Assembly (NCBI GenBank): GCA_018398815.1
Contig: CM031607.1
Span: 87,110,673-87,174,672, forward strand
Length of the DNA stretch: 64,000 nucleotides
Reading direction: 5' to 3'
Origin: Conus ventricosus
Taxonomy: Eukaryota; Mollusca; Gastropoda; Neogastropoda; Conidae
The notes below the pieces were generated by a model. The model made no database searches. It was not told where the DNA came from and saw nothing but the letters and a program-made list of their open reading frames with translations. Of the stretch, positions 35,429-46,689 are shown piece by piece (the stretch's first letter is position 1; each line of letters opens with the position of its first letter). Position numbers and translations under genes: made by a program.

Positions 35429-38400
35429 CTGCAACTGGACAAACACACAGTACGTCCTGCCCTCTAACTGGACAAACACACAATACGTCCTACCCTGTAA
35501 CTGGACAAACACACAATACGTCTGCCCTGTAACTGGACAAACACACAGTACGTCCTGCCCTCTAACTGGACAAACAACAGTACGTCCTGCCCTGTAACTG
35601 GACAAAACACACAGTACGTCCTGCCCTGTAACTGGACAAACACACAATACGTCCTGCCCTGTAACTGGACAAACACACAATACGTCCTGCCCTGTAACTG
35701 GACAAACACACAATACGTCCTGCCCTGTAACTGGACAAACACATAATACGTCCTGCCCTGCAACTGGACAAACACACAATACGTCCTGCCCTGCAACTGG
35801 ACAAATACACAGTACGTCCTGCCCTGCAACTGGACAAATACACAATACGTCCTGCCCTGCAACTGGACAAACACACAATACGTCCTGCCCTGTAACTGGA
35901 CAAATACACAATACGTCCTGCCCTGCAACTGGACAAACACACAATACGTCCTGCCCTGTAACTGGACAAACACACAGTACGTCCTGCCCTGTAACTGGAC
36001 AAACACACAATACGTCCTGCCTGTAACTGGACAAACACACAGTACGTCCTGCCTCTAACTGGACCAAACACACAATACGTCCTGCCCTGTAACTGGACAA
36101 ACACACAGTACGTCCTGCCCTCTAACTGGACAAACACACAGTACGTCCTGCCCTGTAACTGGACAAACACACAGTACGTCCTGCTCTCTAACTGGACAAA
36201 CACACAGTACGTCCTGCCCTGTAACTGGACAAACACACAGTACGTCCTGCCCTGCAACTGGACAAACACACAATACGTCTGCCCTGTAACTGGACAAACA
36301 CACAATACGTCCTGCCCTGTAACTGGACAAACACACAATACGTCTTCCCCTGCAACTGGACAAACACACAATACGTCCTGCCCTGTAACTGGACAAACAC
36401 ACAATACGTCCTGCCTGTAACTGGACAAACACACAGTACGTCTGCCCTGTAACTGGACAAACACAATACGTCCTGCCCTGTAACTGGACAAACACACAGT
36501 ACGTCCTGCCCTCTAACTGGACAAACACACAACACGTCCTGCCCTGTAACTGGACAAACACACAGTACGTCCTGCCCTGTAACTGGACAAACACACAGTA
36601 CGTCCTGCCCTGTAACTGGACAAACACAGTACGTCCTGCCCTGCAACTGGACAAACACACAGTACGTCCTGCCCTGTAACTGGACAAACACACAATACGT
36701 CCTGCCTGTAACTGGACAAACACACAGTACGTCCTGCCTGTAACTGGACAAACACACAGTACGTCCTGCCCTGTAACTGGACAAACACACAATACGTCCT
36801 GCCCTGTAACTGGACAAACACACAATACGTCCTGCCCTGTAACTGGACAAACACACAGTACGTCCTGCCCTGTAACTGGACAAACACACAATACGTCTGC
36901 CCTGTAACTGGACAAACACACAATACGTCCTGCCCTGTAACTGGACAAACACACAATACATCCTGCCCTGTAACTGGACAAACACACAATACGTCCTGCC
37001 CTGTAACTGGACAAACACACAGTACGTCCTGCCCTCTAACTGGACAAACACACAACACGTCCTGCCCTGTAACTGGACAAACACACAATACGTCCTGCCT
37101 GCAACTGGACAAACGCACAGTACGTCCTGCCTCTAACTGGACAAACACACAGTACGTCCTGCCCTGTAACTGGACAAACACACAATACGTCCTGCCCTCT
37201 AACTGGACAAACACACCAGTACGTCCTGCCTGTAACTGGACAAATACACAATACATCTTGCCCTGCAACTGGACAAACACACAATACGTCCTGCCCTGCA
37301 ACTGGACAAACACACAATACGTCCTGCCTGCAACTGGACAAACACACAATACATCCTGCCTGTAACTGGACAAACACACAATACGTCTTGCCCTCTAACT
37401 GGACAAACACACAGTACATCCTTCCCTGTAACTGGACAAACACACAATACGTCTTGCCCTGTAACTGGACAAACACACAATACATCCTTCCTGTAACTGG
37501 ACAAACACACAATACGTCCTGCCTGCAACTGGACAAACACACAATACGTCCTGCCTGCAACTGGACAAACACACAATACGTCCTGCCCTGTAACTGGACA
37601 AACACACAATACGTCTTGCCCTGCAACTGGACAAACACACAATACGTCCTGCCCTGTAACTGGACAAACACACAGTACGTCCTGCCCTGTAACTGGACAA
37701 ATACACAATATGTCTTGCCTGACAACGAAAAACACACAGTACATCTTGCCTTGTAACTGGAAAAAACACACAGTACATCTTGCCTTGTAACTGGACAAAC
37801 ACACAATATGTCTTGCCTTGTATAAAGACAAATAATATGTCTTGCCTTGTAACGGGAAAAATACACATTTTGACTTGCCCTGTTTCTGGAAAAGTACACA
37901 ATACGTCTTATCCTTTACCTGGGAAAATACACAATATGTTTGTCCTGCACCTGGAAAAATACACAAGACATCCTGCCCTGTAACTGGAAAAAACAAACAA
38001 TACGTCTTTCCCTGTTACTGGAAAATACACAATATGTCTTGCCTTGTAACTGGAAAAACACACCATATGTCTTGCCTTACAAATGGAAAAATAAACAACA
38101 CATCTTCCCTTATAACTGGAAAAACAAACAACATGTCTTGCCTTGTAACTGGAAAAACAAACAATATGTCTTGCCTTGTAACCAGTAAAACATACAATAC
38201 ATGGTGCCATGTAAATGGAAAAACAAACAATATGTCTTGCCTTGTAACTGGAAAAACAAACAATATGTCTTGCCTTGTAACTGGAAAAACAAACAATGTT
38301 GTCTTGCCTTGTAACTAGAAAAACAAACAATATGTCTTGCCTTGTAACTGGAAAACAAACAACATGTCTTGCCTTATGACAAGAAAAACAGAAAATATGT

Positions 38401-38440
38401 CTTGCCTTATAACCAGTAAAACGTACAATACATCGTGCCA
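35429..38440. repeat. 3-kb 33-bp minisatellite (about 90 units)
   Basis: The unit is GTAACTGGACAAACACACAA followed by TACGTCCTGCCCT. Units from 35429 to about 37720 are near-identical (A/G at one site, C/T at another, occasional one-base losses). From 37720 to 38440 they diverge progressively to TGTAACTGGAAAAACAAACA and ATATGTCTTGCCT. Because 33 is a multiple of three and no stop occurs on the minus strand, all three minus frames stay open (repeats CVFVQLQGRTY, CLSSYRAGRIV and VCPVTGQDVLC). It lies in a METTL25 intron and ends exactly at an exon. Confidence 0.95.
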
Positions 38441-38447
38441 TGGAATC

Positions 38448-38506
38448 AGCCCTGATGTGGCCCTTTGCGGTCGGCTGGGCTATAAGCAACATTATCTTAT
38501 CTTATG
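38448..38506 (+). repeat. short dispersed element, copy 1
   Basis: CAGCCCTGATGTGGCCCTTT then GCGGTCGGCTGGGCTATAAG, ending in a TCTTATCTTA simple repeat. Copies also at 39408-39474 (inverted) and 62738-62795. Looks like a SINE or LINE 3' end. Confidence 0.75.
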
Positions 38507-39682
38507 TAAATGGAAAACCAAATACACACGATACATGAATACAAGAGACAATAAATTAAAACAAAAATCACCAGACAAACATAAAAGAGTAAATTTCTCC
38601 AAATCATGAAAAGTTTTAAAGTTTGTGAAAGTACCAAAAAATGAAGATAAACTAAAATACTTAACAACCCCCTAAAAAATCGCCCTAAGAAAAAAAAAAA
38701 GCAGATGTATTGTCCACATTTTGCTGTACAAGAATCATCAAACTGCAAGAATCCTCAAACAACATTTAGGGCCTATAGTGAATTGTAATTTCACAAAGAC
38801 ATTACATTTTCACATGGGCCCTCATCCTGAGCAAAATGCCCCGTCGCTCAGAGACCACACACTGGCCATGAGGTGACAGACGTCTGATAAGAACTGACTC
38901 CAGTGCTGCTGTGTGGCTCCTTACATCCTATGGACAACTGACGCCAATGCCTTGCTTCCTGACAGGAGGACATGCTTACTTCATCAACAGACGTCCAACA
39001 ACGCTTCCCATCAGCTGTGAAAGAACTGGCTGTGTAGTATCTGGACTTTTTGTTTCATGAACTGTTCCTACTCCAGCACTTCCCTTTTGTGTACTGGCTT
39101 TGTAGAACTGAAGCACAAACAAAATCTTTCCTTCATTTTTCTTTCGGGTCTCTCTTTTTAACCGTAGTGTTGATACTGAATCTCTGTGTGTGTTACAGAC
39201 AATAATAGCACTATGTCACAAAACACTGTTTTTTCATTACAGTAAGAAACAAGAACTATGTTGAATGTTAAGGAGGTGGAAGGAAGGAGTCGGGATCGAG
39301 ACAGTTTCACATATATATGTAGGTCTTAGGCCATCATGAAGGGTACAAGCCGAACTGGAGAGCAACAGGTGGAGGAAAAAAAGTAAAATAATGAGCTAAC
39401 ATGTAAGGTAAGGTAAGGTTGCTTATAGTGTTATAGCCCAGCCGATCGCAAAGGGCCATATCAGGGCTATCACCATGTTGAAGTCAAGAGCAAACAGATA
39501 AGAAAGGACAGCAAGCTACAGTGAATGAGATTCAACAGACAGACACACAGAGACAGAGAGATCAAATTTTTGTAGAGATTTCTGTTACTAATCCAATGAG
39601 ACAGTCAGGCACAAATTTAGATCTACATAGATTTCCTTCTTCTGATTTCATACAAAATGAAATTTACTGATGAAAAAGTTAC
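38507..39682. other. METTL25 intron sequence
   Basis: Nothing recognised apart from the inverted short dispersed element at 39408-39474. Confidence 0.55.
39408..39474 (-). repeat. short dispersed element, copy 2 (inverted)
   Basis: ATAGCCCAGCCGATCGCAAA followed by GGGCCATATCAGGGCT is the reverse complement of the copy at 38448-38506. It is preceded by a GTAAGGTAAGGTAAGG simple repeat, the inverted tail. Confidence 0.75.
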
Positions 39683-39813
39683 CTCTCCAGCAGACTGAGC
39701 CATTCGCGGCAATGCCAGAGACGCCACATTGAGGGCGGTGCGGCCGATGCTCATCTTTCTGTCCAGCAGAACGGAGCTCAGTGGGAAGTCGCCTTCCATC
39801 CCATTGGGTTCTT
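39683..39813 (-). CDS. METTL25: METTL25-like exon (FPLS block)
   Basis: 131 bp, acceptor CCATTCAG, donor GAGAG/GTAACT. It opens in phase 1, completing a Glu split with the upstream exon (CCA-G/AA), and reads EEPNGMEGDFPLSSVLLDRK then MSIGRTALNVASLALPRMAQ and SAGE. The FP(M/L)S and (L/I)GR-x-A-x(2)-(L/A)(A/S) blocks follow the GCCY motif in this family. Phase at the upstream junction agrees exactly. Confidence 0.85.
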
Positions 39814-39834
39814 CTGAATGGTTGGCCATGAACA

Positions 39835-39921
39835 AGGAGGCTTAAGTCAGTGTCTGTTTCATGTCAGACAAATATGATACTTTTTGCGACACTGAAGTAT
39901 ATTGAAAAATGTACAGTTCAG

Positions 39922-39952
<31 letters not shown>

Positions 39953-40383
39953 TCATACACTCAGATGATCGAGTGAGTGAGTGATCCAACTGTTTTTTCA
40001 CAGAAGAAACTGTTTTGTTGCTGCAGTGGGATGATGCCTATGCAGGACTTGCCTGACATAATTACTCTTTGGGTGTCGCTTAAATGGAACCGCACCCACT
40101 GAGCAGCAGAATCAATCAAAAAATGACTTAAAACACAAAACTTGAGAACAGTAAATGGAGGAAAGAATCATTACATGTATTGCAAAAGCACACCTTAAAA
40201 AAGATTATATATATACTGCACACATTTTGCTAAGGATACTATATTAGACATAAAAAGATGAAAAACAGAGAAAAAGATGCATGTCATTTTCGTGTGCCTG
40301 TAAAGGTCAATCTACCGTCAACATGTACTCGTTGCTGTTTGTTCGAGTTTTATGCAGTGCACGTGCTCTATGCAAAGGCGAGT
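39835..40383. other. METTL25 intron sequence
   Basis: No exon recognised. (CA)n at 39921-39948. Confidence 0.5.
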
Positions 40384-40408
40384 GAGTACCCCCATTTTCA
40401 AAGAATTT

Positions 40409-40690
40409 CCTGTCCTTACAGGAAATGTTCAAATGTTATTAAAGGTGGGATTTCGCTAGCTGTGGTCACTGTGTGTCCTGTCCTTACAGGAAATGTTCAA
40501 ATGTTATTAAAGGGTGGGTCCTTACAGGAAATGTTCAAATGTTATTAAAGGGTGGGTCCTCACAGGAAATGTTCAAATGTTATTAAAGGGTGGGATTTCG
40601 CTAGCTGTGGTCACTGTGTGTCCTGTCCTTACAGGAAATGTTCAAATGTTATTAAAGGGTGGGATTTCGCTAGCTGTGGTCACTGTGTGC
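40409..40690. repeat. five-copy tandem repeat just upstream of the transposase
   Basis: Five copies of TTACAGGAAATGTTCAAATG followed by TTATTAAAGGGTGGG. Three copies also carry ATTTCGCTAGCTGTGGTCAC and GTGTG, so unit length alternates between about 38 and 68 bp. The last copy ends about 15 bases before the transposase start codon. Confidence 0.92.
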
Positions 40691-40706
40691 TTGTTCGTGG
40701 TTGGTA

Positions 40707-41718
40707 ATGGCAGAGCAACGTCAGAGACGACATTTGTCGAGTGATGAACTGTCTCGTTGTGTTGGAATGCTGGAGGGGGGGTGCACGCAGACTCATGTTG
40801 CCAACATCTTTGGTGTGTCGCAGAGTGTGGTTTCCCGGGCATGGACCAGGTACCATGCGTTCGGTACAGCTGTGAGACGACATGCAGGTGGCAGACAACG
40901 AGCAACAACTCCTAGAGAAGATCGATTTCTTGTTGTTCAGGCCTGCCGAAATCGGATCTGCTCTGCTGGGACCCTTCGTTCTGACCTCTTGAACGCCACT
41001 GGCACCAATGTCTGCCTCCAGACTATCAGGAACAGACTCCATGACGTCAGTCTTCGCGCCAGAAGACCCTGCATTCGTGTTCCACTCACTCACTCAGGAA
41101 CACCGACGACGACGATTGGCTTGGGCTCAAAATCATGTGAACTGGACTGTTGTTGACTGGACCCCTGTGCTTTTCAGTGATGAGTCCAGGTTTTGTCTGC
41201 ACCACACTGATGGTCGTGCTAGAGTGTGGCGCAGACCAGGAGAGAGGTACCAGGATGCCTGCATCGTCCAGCATGACCGTTATGGCGGAGGGTCACTGAT
41301 GGTCTGGGGCGGGATCAGTATGGCTGGACGAACCGATCTCCTCGTCCTGCAGCAGGGAACCATGACGGGTCAGCGGTACCGAGATGAGGTCCTTGATGTC
41401 CTCGTCAGACCCTATGCAGGCGCTATTGGCGAGGACTTCATCCTCATGGATGATAATGGCCCTCCACATCGCGCCAGGATCGTCCAGCAGTACCTGGAGC
41501 AGGAAACCATCGTCCACATGGAGTGGCCTGCGCGTTCACCTGACTGTAATCCTATTGAACATTTGTGGGACGTTCTTCAGGTGGCCGTAGCACAACGTCA
41601 GCAGCAACCCCGCAGCCTCCACGAGCTGGAGAACGCCCTGGTGGCCGAGTGGAACGCTGTGCCTCAGATCCAGATCCAGAGGCTGATCAGGAGCATGGGG
41701 CGGCGATGTCAGCTGTGA
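40707..41718 (+). pseudogene. Tc1-family DD34E transposase with a single 4-bp frameshift
   Basis: ATG at 40707, with MAEQRQRRHLSSDELSRCVG and a helix-turn-helix (HVANIFGVSQSVVSRAWTRY) near the N-terminus, a second HTH-like block (NVCLQTIRNRLHDVSLRARR), then the catalytic core: FSDESRF (Asp codon at 41179), GGGSLMVWGG, ILMDDNGPPH (Asp at about 41452) and SPDCNPIEHLWD (Glu at about 41557). Exactly 34 residues separate the second Asp and the Glu, hence DD34E. The stop is at 41718. The only lesion is at 41087-41098, where CTCA-type units are present one time too many; all catalytic residues are intact. Length (about 335 codons) is normal for the family. It looks young. Confidence 0.9.
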
Positions 41719-41839
41719 TTGCTGCTAGGGGCTCCCACGCGCGCTATTGAGCCAGCCACAACAGTCTCCTGTCATTCAAAGTGGACTTTGACCAAATGTC
41801 TCATTTCAATAAAATGTGCAAATTAGGGGGGTGTTCAGT

Positions 41840-42581
41840 TTGCAGTCTTGTGTTACCTCATCTGTGATTGATTAATTTTTGACGTTATGATGTATTCATG
41901 AATGAAATACAGCTGTATGATTTACATAATATTTAGGACCATTTGAAATAAATTTTGGTAACATTATATTTGTTTCCAGTTTCTATCCTTAGCAAAACGT
42001 GCGCAGTTATATATATATGGGTGTATATGGTCACAATTATCACTTGGAATCTGACAGAAGAAACCATGTGTTCAAGTCTTTTACCTTCATTCAAACTAAG
42101 AGCTAATATTTTACTAACGCCAAATATGAAGTACAGAACTGGTAGCATAAAAAGTAATGCTACTTCTACTTTTTCCATAAATTGCAAGGTATTAATTTTC
42201 ATGCTGTCATCAAATATTTAAATAGCGATCCCTGATGGACATAGCTGTGTCCAGTTCTGACCAACCTGTACCGCCATTCCAAAAGTTTCAAACACCACCC
42301 ACAGCCTGTTAGATACCCCCCCCCCCCCCCCCCCCCCCCCCCCACCCCTTCCTCCCTCAACCAGGCTCGACCACAGAACAGCGATCAGAAGAAGAAAAGA
42401 CTCTTTTTTTTTCAGTGACATCAACCATAACGCCTACCAAACACACCACCTCTCCCACCACACACACACTGTCAAAGCTGAACCCATCCCTCAATGTTCC
42501 TGATCCTCAAGTCACCTGTGACAATCCTGCCCATCAGACTCACCTGAAGTCACCTGCGACGATCCTTCCCATCAGACTCAC
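41840..42581. other. METTL25 intron sequence with 28-base poly-C
   Basis: No exon recognised. Poly-C 42316-42343. Confidence 0.55.
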
Positions 42582-43376
42582 CTGGCAAGAACCTTTCCTG
42601 CATCAGCTGGTAACAGCAGCCCACGCCACACACACCCCTCACCGCCTCATCCCGCACAAACAGCCGCAGCATGCTGGCCGCCAGGGGTCCACACGTGTGC
42701 AGGCCGGTGAGCAGCAGTCTGGCATCCTCGGCCCGCCTGTGCGGACAGAGCCTCCCCGCGGAACCATCCACAAGCTCCGTCAGTCGCGTGTCTGGGCTGA
42801 CGAACATTGTCACGGCGACATGTTTCGAGGCTGCTTTTGGCTGACTGGTTTGATGTTCAGTGTCATTTTGATTCTCTCCCATCTTCTGTGCGAGTGTTGT
42901 CATGTTGGGAACACTTTCGTCAGATGAATGTGCAGGTTCTGAGCTGTTATTTTGATTGTCAATGAGAATGCCTGCTTTTTGATGTGACTTTGATCTTGGC
43001 TCTGTGATCTTTGACTGATGTGACTTTGCCTGCTCTAGACCATGTTCATGATGAGTTAACACACACCTGTCATCACAAACCTGATTTTTATCATTACAAA
43101 AAATGGATTGTCCTTCAGTTGTGTCAGATGACCTGTTCTCAGACAAGGAACATTTTTCTTTCAATTGCTGTGCAACCTCTTGCAGTAGGATGTTACCTTT
43201 CTCCACTTTTTTCTGTTCATGCTTCACCAGGGAATCCCACTGTTTCTCTAACTTGGCTGCCGCTGAACGGCCCCTGAGGTGTTGTGTGACTGTGAGTCGA
43301 TGCCGATGACTGGCAGGTGGTGCTGAAGAGTCAAGTGAGCGCTGAGGTAACCTTTGCCACTCCCCACGTCTATCAC
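42582..43376 (-). CDS. METTL25: METTL25-like, central exon with SAM-binding motif
   Basis: Acceptor GGTTACAG, donor CCAG/GTGAGT. It opens VIDVGSGKGYLSAHL, the glycine-rich SAM-binding loop of class I methyltransferases, then HHLPVIGIDSQSHNT. A one-base loss at the C-run 43271-43274 (inferred) shifts frame, after which AAAKLEKQWDSLVKHEQKK continues. About 120 polar residues follow, then LLLTGLHTCGPLAASMLRLF and VCGVGCCYQLMQERFLP, the conserved LHTCGDL...GCCY core of METTL25. Length is 795 bp; phases of 0 in and 1 out need 796, which supports the missing base. Family role: putative methyltransferase, substrate not known to me. Confidence 0.88.
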
Positions 43377-44121
43377 CTGTAACCAAAACACCTGACACAT
43401 TGCAAGATCAGTAACTGTGTTCATTCAGTCACTGGACTGTATTCATTCCACATTCATCAAATGCAGATTTATGCTGACAAGTGATACGGCACATCCAGAC
43501 AATGGGCAAGAGAAAAGAAATCAAGAATTCAAGAATGGAATATGAAACTATGACAGTGCAAGGAATCTCTATTGACAGGAGAGAAAAAAAAATCAACAAA
43601 CCACGATGACGTTTATCAGAATACAGACTCTGACATATAAAACAAAAAGCCCTTTCATCAGCTGGACTACTTAAAACAACAGTTAATTGTTCTGAAAACA
43701 TGGAAGAAAAAGAAGAGTTTCCAATAAACAACAAACCACTACAAATTTATATTAAAAAAAAGTGCATTACAATTAAATCTGAATTCTTAAATATCATACG
43801 GTCAAATATCATCAAATACTTAATACATTACAACTAAATTTGAATATAAAATGATGATACTTGATACCATTAATACCATAGAAACACAATAACACTCTCA
43901 GCAAGTGCACTACACAAATGAAAGTTGATCAGCTGTGATCAACAGCAGCACATCCATGTCACTTGTCAGGTAATCCCATTCACAATGGAGATTAAGGTTC
44001 AGGTTCATGTTGCTTTAGTTAGAGTTCAGCTGACCACAAATGGATATATCAGGGTCACTAATTATGTAAGTTAAAATTACAAGTGGGTGAAGGTGGATAT
44101 TGTATTATACATATGAAAGAG

Positions 44122-44174
<53 letters not shown>

Positions 44175-44452
44175 GAGAGAGAGAGAGAGAGAAGACAGGG
44201 GAGGGGAGGGGAGGGGGGAGAGACAGACTGAGAGAGAGAAGAAAGAATGAGAGTCAGACAGACAGACAGGCAGACAAACAGCTAGACAAACAGACCTGTA
44301 GGTAGTCAGGCAGGCAAACTGGTAGACGGACAGATAGAGAGAGGAGGGGAGGGGGGATTATATAAGACAAACACATGTAGAGCATTAAGGAAAGACAGTC
44401 TGCCTTTAAAAATATGTCTGGTGCCAAAGCACAAAGCCAGCAAATCTGTAAT

Positions 44453-44521
<69 letters not shown>

Positions 44522-44574
44522 GCCAGGCACAGAGCTGACACACAATATATATACAAACACTGCATTATACTCAC
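43377..44574. other. METTL25 intron with (GA)n and (CA)n
   Basis: No coding sequence recognised. (GA)n complex at 44116-44200 and (CA)n at 44453-44519. The (CA)n begins about 55 bases beyond the donor on the coding strand. Confidence 0.7.
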
Positions 44575-45265
44575 AACATCAGCAGACACCCGGTCAAACA
44601 CCTCAGCACATAAATCAGCCATAACTTGAACCTCATGCATCTTCTTCTCCTTCATGAAGGCATGCACAAATGGCAGCGCCCTCTTCATCCCCTGCCTGTC
44701 TCCGTCACGTAGCCAAGAGCACAAACCAACCATGGATTCATTCAGACTCAGCAGCTTGTCCACACAATGCTCTTTGACCACAGCCAAAAAACTCTGCAAG
44801 TGACCCATGTTTCCAGGCAACATTCTTGAATGACTCCTCCTTTGACTCTGTCCATTTTTTGAAGGTTTTGTCGCTTGACTTTTTGCCGGATATTGATCTG
44901 TGTGAGTCATAACATTGGTCATCTCTGGTCTCTGCTGCAGTTCTACTGGCACACAGTGGAATGTCTGCAGAATGTCTTTCGGCACCACCAAGACTGCAGC
45001 TTATAGCTTCTTCATTCGCCTGCTCCAGGTTGGTGTGGTTTGGACTGATGATGCCAGAAGGAAGGTCCAGAAGCTGTTCCTCCGACAGAGCAAGCAACTC
45101 GTTCTGGATGTGCTCAGGCAGAACGCTGTTCCAGGCATCTTGTACGATGAAGTCCACAGCGTGGGCGTTGGCCAGGGGCAGGTACAGGGTCAGGAAGTCT
45201 GCAGACGCTGATAGAGCATCTTGAAGGAGGGCCGTCTGCCTGGACTTGTGGTCACTGCCATCCAT
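44575..45265 (-). CDS. METTL25: METTL25-like, N-terminal exon
   Basis: ATG at 45263-45265 (acceptor-like GTTGTTGCAG/CC just before it). It encodes MDGSDHKSRQTALLQDAL, FLTLYLPLANAHAVDFIVQD and AWNSVLPEHIQNELLAL (the family's N-terminal helical region). After a frame change near 44810-44830 it reads LQSFLAVVKEHCVDKLLSLN and MKEKKMHEVQVMADLCAEVF, the K-K-x-HEV motif that precedes the SAM loop. Ends SADV at donor GTT/GTGAGT in phase 0, joining perfectly to VIDVGSGKG. Length is 691 bp, one base more than a multiple of three, matching the one extra base needed at the frame change. Confidence 0.85.
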
Positions 45266-45359
45266 GGCTGCAACAACAACTTGACAGTGTGACTGTGCAG
45301 GACGAAATCATTTGTCCTGATGTGATGATGTTCTCTGACTCAGCTACTTTCAAAAGGAG

Positions 45360-45663
<304 letters not shown>

Positions 45664-46067
45664 TGGGTGGGTATGTATATTTCATGTGATAAGAGGAAAA
45701 CCTGGCATGACTCCACTTGTAAGAATAGTTATACGGTCCCATCTGTAGCAAAGTTTTATAAGGTGCACTGGTGAAAAAAACAGTGCATACAAATACTTGA
45801 AAACTGAGTTAAGAAAGACACTTGTATCTAATACAGGAGTGGACACTGTCCAGTATTGTCTCGTTCACAATGAAACAATAGTCATCAGCACTTTCTCCAG
45901 TTGTCTTCTGCTACTGTGGCGTCATTCAGTCTCTTGCCACAGAGGCGTTGTGAAAACCGTTGAGAAAATCGTGTCCAGTAAATTGTCATGTGTCAAATAG
46001 TCTCCTGCCATTGTGACGTTGTTCAAGTTCACTTTTTCTCAACATGGATTCAGCACTACGGGCACTG

Positions 46068-46145
<78 letters not shown>
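45664..46145. other. non-genic; (CT)n/(CA)n at right end
   Basis: No gene recognised. (CT)n 46072-46099 and (CA)n 46101-46146 sit directly before the truncated start of the LINE. Confidence 0.6.
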
Positions 46146-46150
<5 letters not shown>

Positions 46151-46164
46151 TGTAATATTCTTAA

Positions 46165-46680
46165 AGAGATCCACACTCATCAAGCTTTAAGAGGAGTAGC
46201 ATTATATGTCGAGAAGTCAATGAATGCGCGAGAGTGTGAGGAAATAAATGTGTGTGAATTTCAGGAAAGTGTGTGGTGCTCAGTCGAAAGTGTCCAAGAT
46301 GGTAAAATTTTTTTTGGGATGTATTTACCGAAGCCCAAACACTAGCAGTGAAGAAAATGATCAGAAATTATTTCAAATACTTAAATCTGATATGGTATCG
46401 AAGTATACTAAGGTGTGCATTATGGGCGACTTTAATTTTCCAGGCGTCCATTGGGATGGAAAATGGACGGGAGAAAAAAATGACAGCATTAAACAAAATG
46501 TGCTAGATTCCTTTTTGATACAGAAGGTAAGCAAACCGACAAGGAGGAGAGTTGATCAAAACCCTACATTGGATGACTGGATACTTGTAAGCGAAGATAA
46601 TCTTATTTCGGATATTGTGCATCTTGACCCAGTGGGTAAAAGTGACCATGATGTTTTGGGCATTTCAGCTTCACATTTCT
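46165..46680 (+). pseudogene. LINE A endonuclease domain
   Basis: GVALYVEKSMNAR, then after a frame change at the T-run near 46308-46315 CIYRSPNTSSEEN, IMGDFNFPGVHWD and GKSDHDVL: the conserved Tyr-Arg-Pro, GDFN and SDH blocks of APE-type LINE endonucleases. The N-terminal part is missing. Confidence 0.85.
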
Positions 46681-46689
46681 AATAAAAAA

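Larger units (their letters stand above)
40384..41838 (+). mobile_element. Tc1-like DNA transposon, nearly intact, inside a METTL25 intron
   Basis: Contains a full-length Tc1 transposase with one frameshift. Possible imperfect ends GAGTACCCCCATTTTCAAAG (left) and GAACACCCCCCTAATTTGCA (right, read backwards) are weak, and no clean TA duplication was identified, so the limits are approximate. A five-copy tandem repeat fills the space between the left end and the gene. Confidence 0.6.

Noticed and set aside
35464..37996. Overlapping 180-321-codon frames with 11-residue repeats as a secreted repeat protein
   Set aside because: All three minus frames are open because of the 33-bp unit; the array lies in an intron. 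Kept only as a splice-site finding.
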